From assembly GCA_947629195.1 (NCBI GenBank), contig CANRCS010000040.1, forward strand, positions 1 through 8,534: a stretch of 8,534 nt of DNA, read 5' to 3'. This stretch comes from an uncultured Bacilli bacterium (GTDB taxonomy: Bacteria; Bacillota_I; Bacilli_A; RF39; UBA660). Under the pieces are notes generated by a model. That model saw only the letters and a program-made list of their open reading frames with translations. It was not told the origin of the DNA and searched no databases. A program made the translations under genes and the position numbers. Numbering within the stretch: the stretch's first letter is position 1; each line of letters begins with the position of its first letter. Of this stretch, positions 6,635-8,534 are shown piece by piece.

Positions 6635-7801
6635 ATGAGTAAAAAAGAAATGAAAAAGACTAAGAAAAAATTACCTTTATGGGTAATAATTTTAATAATA
6701 TCTCTACTTATGATAATAACACTAATATTATCTTTTGTCGTTTATTATAATAAAAGAAAAAATATTTATGATAACAATATAGTAGAAATTACAAAAGATA
6801 TTAATTCATCTTTTAAAGATTATAAAGAAAATGTTGAATATAAAAATGTTTGGACATATGATGATATAATTAATAATCTTATAAAAAAGGATAAATTAAA
6901 AAATAATACTACTATAAATATAGAATATGCTGGAAATAAAATATCAAATAAAGATAATATTAGTTTTAATGTAGTAGGAGAAAGTAAAATTACAATTATT
7001 TTAAAATATACATATAAATATAAAATTTTGAAAGAAATAAATAAGGATATAGAAGTAAAAAAAGATATAATTTTAAATGTAGTTGATACAATTAAACCTG
7101 TAATTACTGGAGTAAGTAATAAAGAAATTACTGTAGGAGATAGTATAAATTTGTTAGATGGAATAACTGCGATGGATGAAGCAGATGGCCCATTAGAAGT
7201 AAAAATAGAAGGTACGGTAGATACAAATGTTGCAGGAACTTATAATCTAAAAGTATATGCAGAAGATTTAAATGGAAATAGAACAGAACAAGAATTTAAC
7301 GTTACAGTTAAAGAAAAGCCTGTAATTAATAATAATACTTCATCATCAAATAAAAGTAATAAGAAAAGTTCTAGTTCAAATAGTAGTAGTACTAGTTCAA
7401 ATGATGCAAGTACTAAAGAAGGTAGATTAAATATAGCAAGAAAAGAAGCATATAGAGTAGTTTCACAAATTATAAAACCTGGTATGAGTAATTATGAAAA
7501 AGCAAGAGCCATTTGTGATTATATAACTTACAACGTAGAAGCACAAACAAATCAAAGTACTGAAGCATATAAAACAAATTTTGGAAATGAAGCTTATTCT
7601 GCTCTAATTATGAAAATTTCTGCATGTTCTGGAAGATGTAAGGCAGTAATGCTTTTATGTGAAGCAGCAGGACTACAATGTCAACACATAAACGCAGGAG
7701 CTTGGTCTCATCAATGGAACAAAGTACTTATAGATGGTGTATGGTATACACTAGATTCTCAAATTGGATTACTAACGGATGGACCTCATCCATTGGAATA
7801 A
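6635..7801 (+). CDS. Membrane-anchored transglutaminase-like protein with Ig stalk
   Basis: The protein has 388 residues: a Lys-rich start, an anchor helix (about 14-37), an Ig-like region (about 40-149), a DUF5011-type Ig domain (about 150-227, opening DTIKPVI), a Ser/Asn linker (about 230-262) and a transglutaminase-like domain (about 263-388). The expected catalytic triad is intact: Cys331 in ACSGR (aligned to the usual C-x-G of this family), His359 in WSHQWNKV and Asp374 in YTLDSQ. The domain begins with a helical region and an ICDYITYNV motif typical of the family. Such proteins are extracellular cysteine enzymes, either proteases or acyl transferases; the substrate cannot be read from sequence. 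The SD AAGGTG at 6622-6627 supports ATG 6635. The stalk is related to that of the muramidase upstream, so the two likely work at the same surface distance from the membrane (inference). Confidence 0.92.
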   Translation: MSKKEMKKTKKKLPLWVIILIISLLMIITLILSFVVYYNKRKNIYDNNIVEITKDINSSFKDYKENVEYKNVWTYDDIINNLIKKDKLKNNTTINIEYAGNKISNKDNISFNVVGESKITIILKYTYKYKILKEINKDIEVKKDIILNVVDTIKPVITGVSNKEITVGDSINLLDGITAMDEADGPLEVKIEGTVDTNVAGTYNLKVYAEDLNGNRTEQEFNVTVKEKPVINNNTSSSNKSNKKSSSSNSSSTSSNDASTKEGRLNIARKEAYRVVSQIIKPGMSNYEKARAICDYITYNVEAQTNQSTEAYKTNFGNEAYSALIMKISACSGRCKAVMLLCEAAGLQCQHINAGAWSHQWNKVLIDGVWYTLDSQIGLLTDGPHPLE

Positions 7802-7810
7802 CATACAAAA

Positions 7811-7822
7811 CTAACTAGTTAG
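7811..7822. promoter_or_regulatory. Perfect 12-bp palindrome, possible operator
   Basis: CTAACTAGTTAG is its own reverse complement and sits 32 nt before the start of the pyrophosphatase-like gene, nine bases after the preceding stop. There is no T-run after it, so it does not look like a terminator. A dimeric repressor site is possible; no family can be named. Confidence 0.35.
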
Positions 7823-7843
7823 ATAAAAAAGGAGCAAGATAAA

Positions 7844-8188
7844 ATGGGAAAAACAAATGCAAAAGATTATTTAGGAAAAGAAGTATATGTTAAAATAGAT
7901 AGACCATTAGGATCTAGGCATCCTAAACATGGATTTATGTACATGTTAAATTATGGGTTTATTCCTAATACAATAAGTGGTGATGGAGAAGAATTAGATG
8001 CTTATATAGTAGGAGAATTTGAACCTGTGATGGAAAGCAGAGGAAAAGTTATTGCCATAATTCACAGGACAAACGATGACGATGATAAATTAATAGTGTC
8101 AAAAGAAGGCATAGAATATTCTGATGATGCAATTAGGGCTTTAACAGAATTTCAAGAAAAATATTTTGAATCAATTATAATTAGATAA
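7844..8188 (+). CDS. Short family-I inorganic pyrophosphatase-like protein
   Basis: The protein has 114 residues, with no signal or membrane segment, so it is cytosolic. It aligns by eye with the core of family I soluble pyrophosphatases: NYGFIPNT (Tyr37, equivalent to E. coli Tyr55), DGEELD (Asp47, Glu49, Asp52 for Asp65, Asp67, Asp70) and NDDDDKL (Asp80 and Lys82 near Asp102 and Lys104). It is much shorter than the usual 170-180 residues, replaces the central metal-binding Asp67 by Glu, lacks an obvious Asp97, and has Tyr-Phe where Tyr-Lys is expected near the end. Similar short proteins occur in Firmicutes and are usually annotated as inorganic diphosphatase; true pyrophosphate hydrolysis is uncertain. 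It uses an AGGAG SD at 7830-7834, unlike the GGTG type of its neighbours, and is the only cytosolic product here. Confidence 0.85.
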   Translation: MGKTNAKDYLGKEVYVKIDRPLGSRHPKHGFMYMLNYGFIPNTISGDGEELDAYIVGEFEPVMESRGKVIAIIHRTNDDDDKLIVSKEGIEYSDDAIRALTEFQEKYFESIIIR

Positions 8189-8201
8189 TAATTTGTAGTT
8201 A

Positions 8202-8210
8202 TGATAAAAT
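8202..8210 (+). promoter_or_regulatory. Extended -10-like element before the last gene
   Basis: TGATAAAAT matches the extended -10 pattern TGnTATAAT with one mismatch and lies 20 nt before the ATG at 8231. No -35 is evident. It resembles the element at 109-117 and would give a short leader; the downstream gene could instead be read from the gene before it. Confidence 0.4.
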
Positions 8211-8230
8211 AATTAAAGTGATGGTGTTAA

Positions 8231-8534
8231 ATGAGAAAGAGTAAGAAAATAATTATTGGTTTTTTAATTACAATATTTATATTTGTTATTGTAATTACCA
8301 TATATAAAATAATAGAAAAAAAGGATATTAATTCTATTCCTCCTGATACTTATGATAGCAAGGTAGATGATATTATGACAAATGTTACAAATATTAATAT
8401 AAGTATAAATAACAAAAAATATAATGCAACAATTGAAAATAATGAAACATCAAAAATTTTTATAGATAGACTACCACAAGAATTTAATATGAATGAACTA
8501 AATGGAAATGAAAAATATGTTTATATGGATAATT
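8231..8534 (+). CDS. Membrane-anchored cyclophilin-like protein, 3' end outside window
   Basis: The 101 complete visible codons encode a Lys/Arg-rich start, one hydrophobic helix (about 8-26), a spacer, and from about residue 53 the opening of a cyclophilin-like domain: NISINNKKYNATIENNETSK, then a DRLPQEFNMNELNGNEKYVY stretch. This matches the start of small bacterial cyclophilin-like fold proteins (PF18050 type), whose members keep the beta-barrel but generally lack the proline isomerase active site. The cellular role is unknown. The SD is TGGTG at 8222-8226, rather close to the ATG, with AAGTGATGG at 8216-8224 as an alternative. No lipobox cysteine is present, so it is anchored by the helix. 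The frame runs off the window without a stop. Confidence 0.85.
   Translation, partial: MRKSKKIIIGFLITIFIFVIVITIYKIIEKKDINSIPPDTYDSKVDDIMTNVTNINISINNKKYNATIENNETSKIFIDRLPQEFNMNELNGNEKYVYMDN

Noticed and set aside
1..8534. tRNA, rRNA, CRISPR array or insertion sequence
   Set aside because: No cloverleaf, rRNA-like block, regularly spaced repeats, transposase motif or terminal inverted repeats were seen on either strand.

Overview
The window is a very AT-rich, fully plus-strand stretch of a low-GC Gram-positive (Firmicutes-type) genome. Reasons: Shine-Dalgarno (SD) sites of the GGTGA type, TATAAT-like promoters, a LemA/DUF2207 pair, a GH25 muramidase, and exported proteins with Gram-positive style signal peptides or single N-terminal membrane anchors. 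Every Trp codon I checked is TGG, and no reading frame contains an internal TGA, so the code looks standard rather than mycoplasma-like. A gut-associated uncultured Bacilli/Clostridia lineage fits the style, but this is inference; no marker gene fixes the taxon.

Layout. 1-121: no supported gene; an extended -10 promoter at its right end drives the first operon. 143-2603: three tightly packed genes (1-nt and 4-nt overlaps) for a membrane-anchored Big_2-like Ig protein, a secreted SGNH/GDSL hydrolase with a copper-amine-oxidase-N1-like front domain, and a small two-helix VirB2/TrbC-like membrane protein with a cysteine-rich tail. 2604-2797: a leader-like intergenic region with a 13-bp direct repeat, a Shine-Dalgarno sequence that has no start codon, a possible anti-SD and an AT-rich terminator-like hairpin. 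2798-5332: lemA and a DUF2207 membrane protein with a glycine-rich tail, separated by a hairpin plus T-run. 5372-7801: two anchored surface proteins with the same plan (one membrane helix, two Ig-like stalk domains, catalytic head), one a GH25 muramidase and the other a transglutaminase-like cysteine enzyme; a terminator-like hairpin lies between them. 7844-8188: a short family-I-pyrophosphatase-like protein with an altered active site. 8231-end: start of a membrane-anchored cyclophilin-like protein, cut by the window edge.

How it fits together. Seven of the nine genes encode exported or membrane-tethered envelope proteins; the eighth, the partial one, does too, and only the pyrophosphatase-like protein looks cytosolic. 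The set combines an esterase-type SGNH enzyme, a muramidase, a transglutaminase-like enzyme and Ig stalks, so a cell-wall remodelling or surface-modification neighbourhood is the simplest reading (inference). The least explained items are the cysteine-rich VirB2-like protein coupled to the SGNH gene, and the lemA leader.
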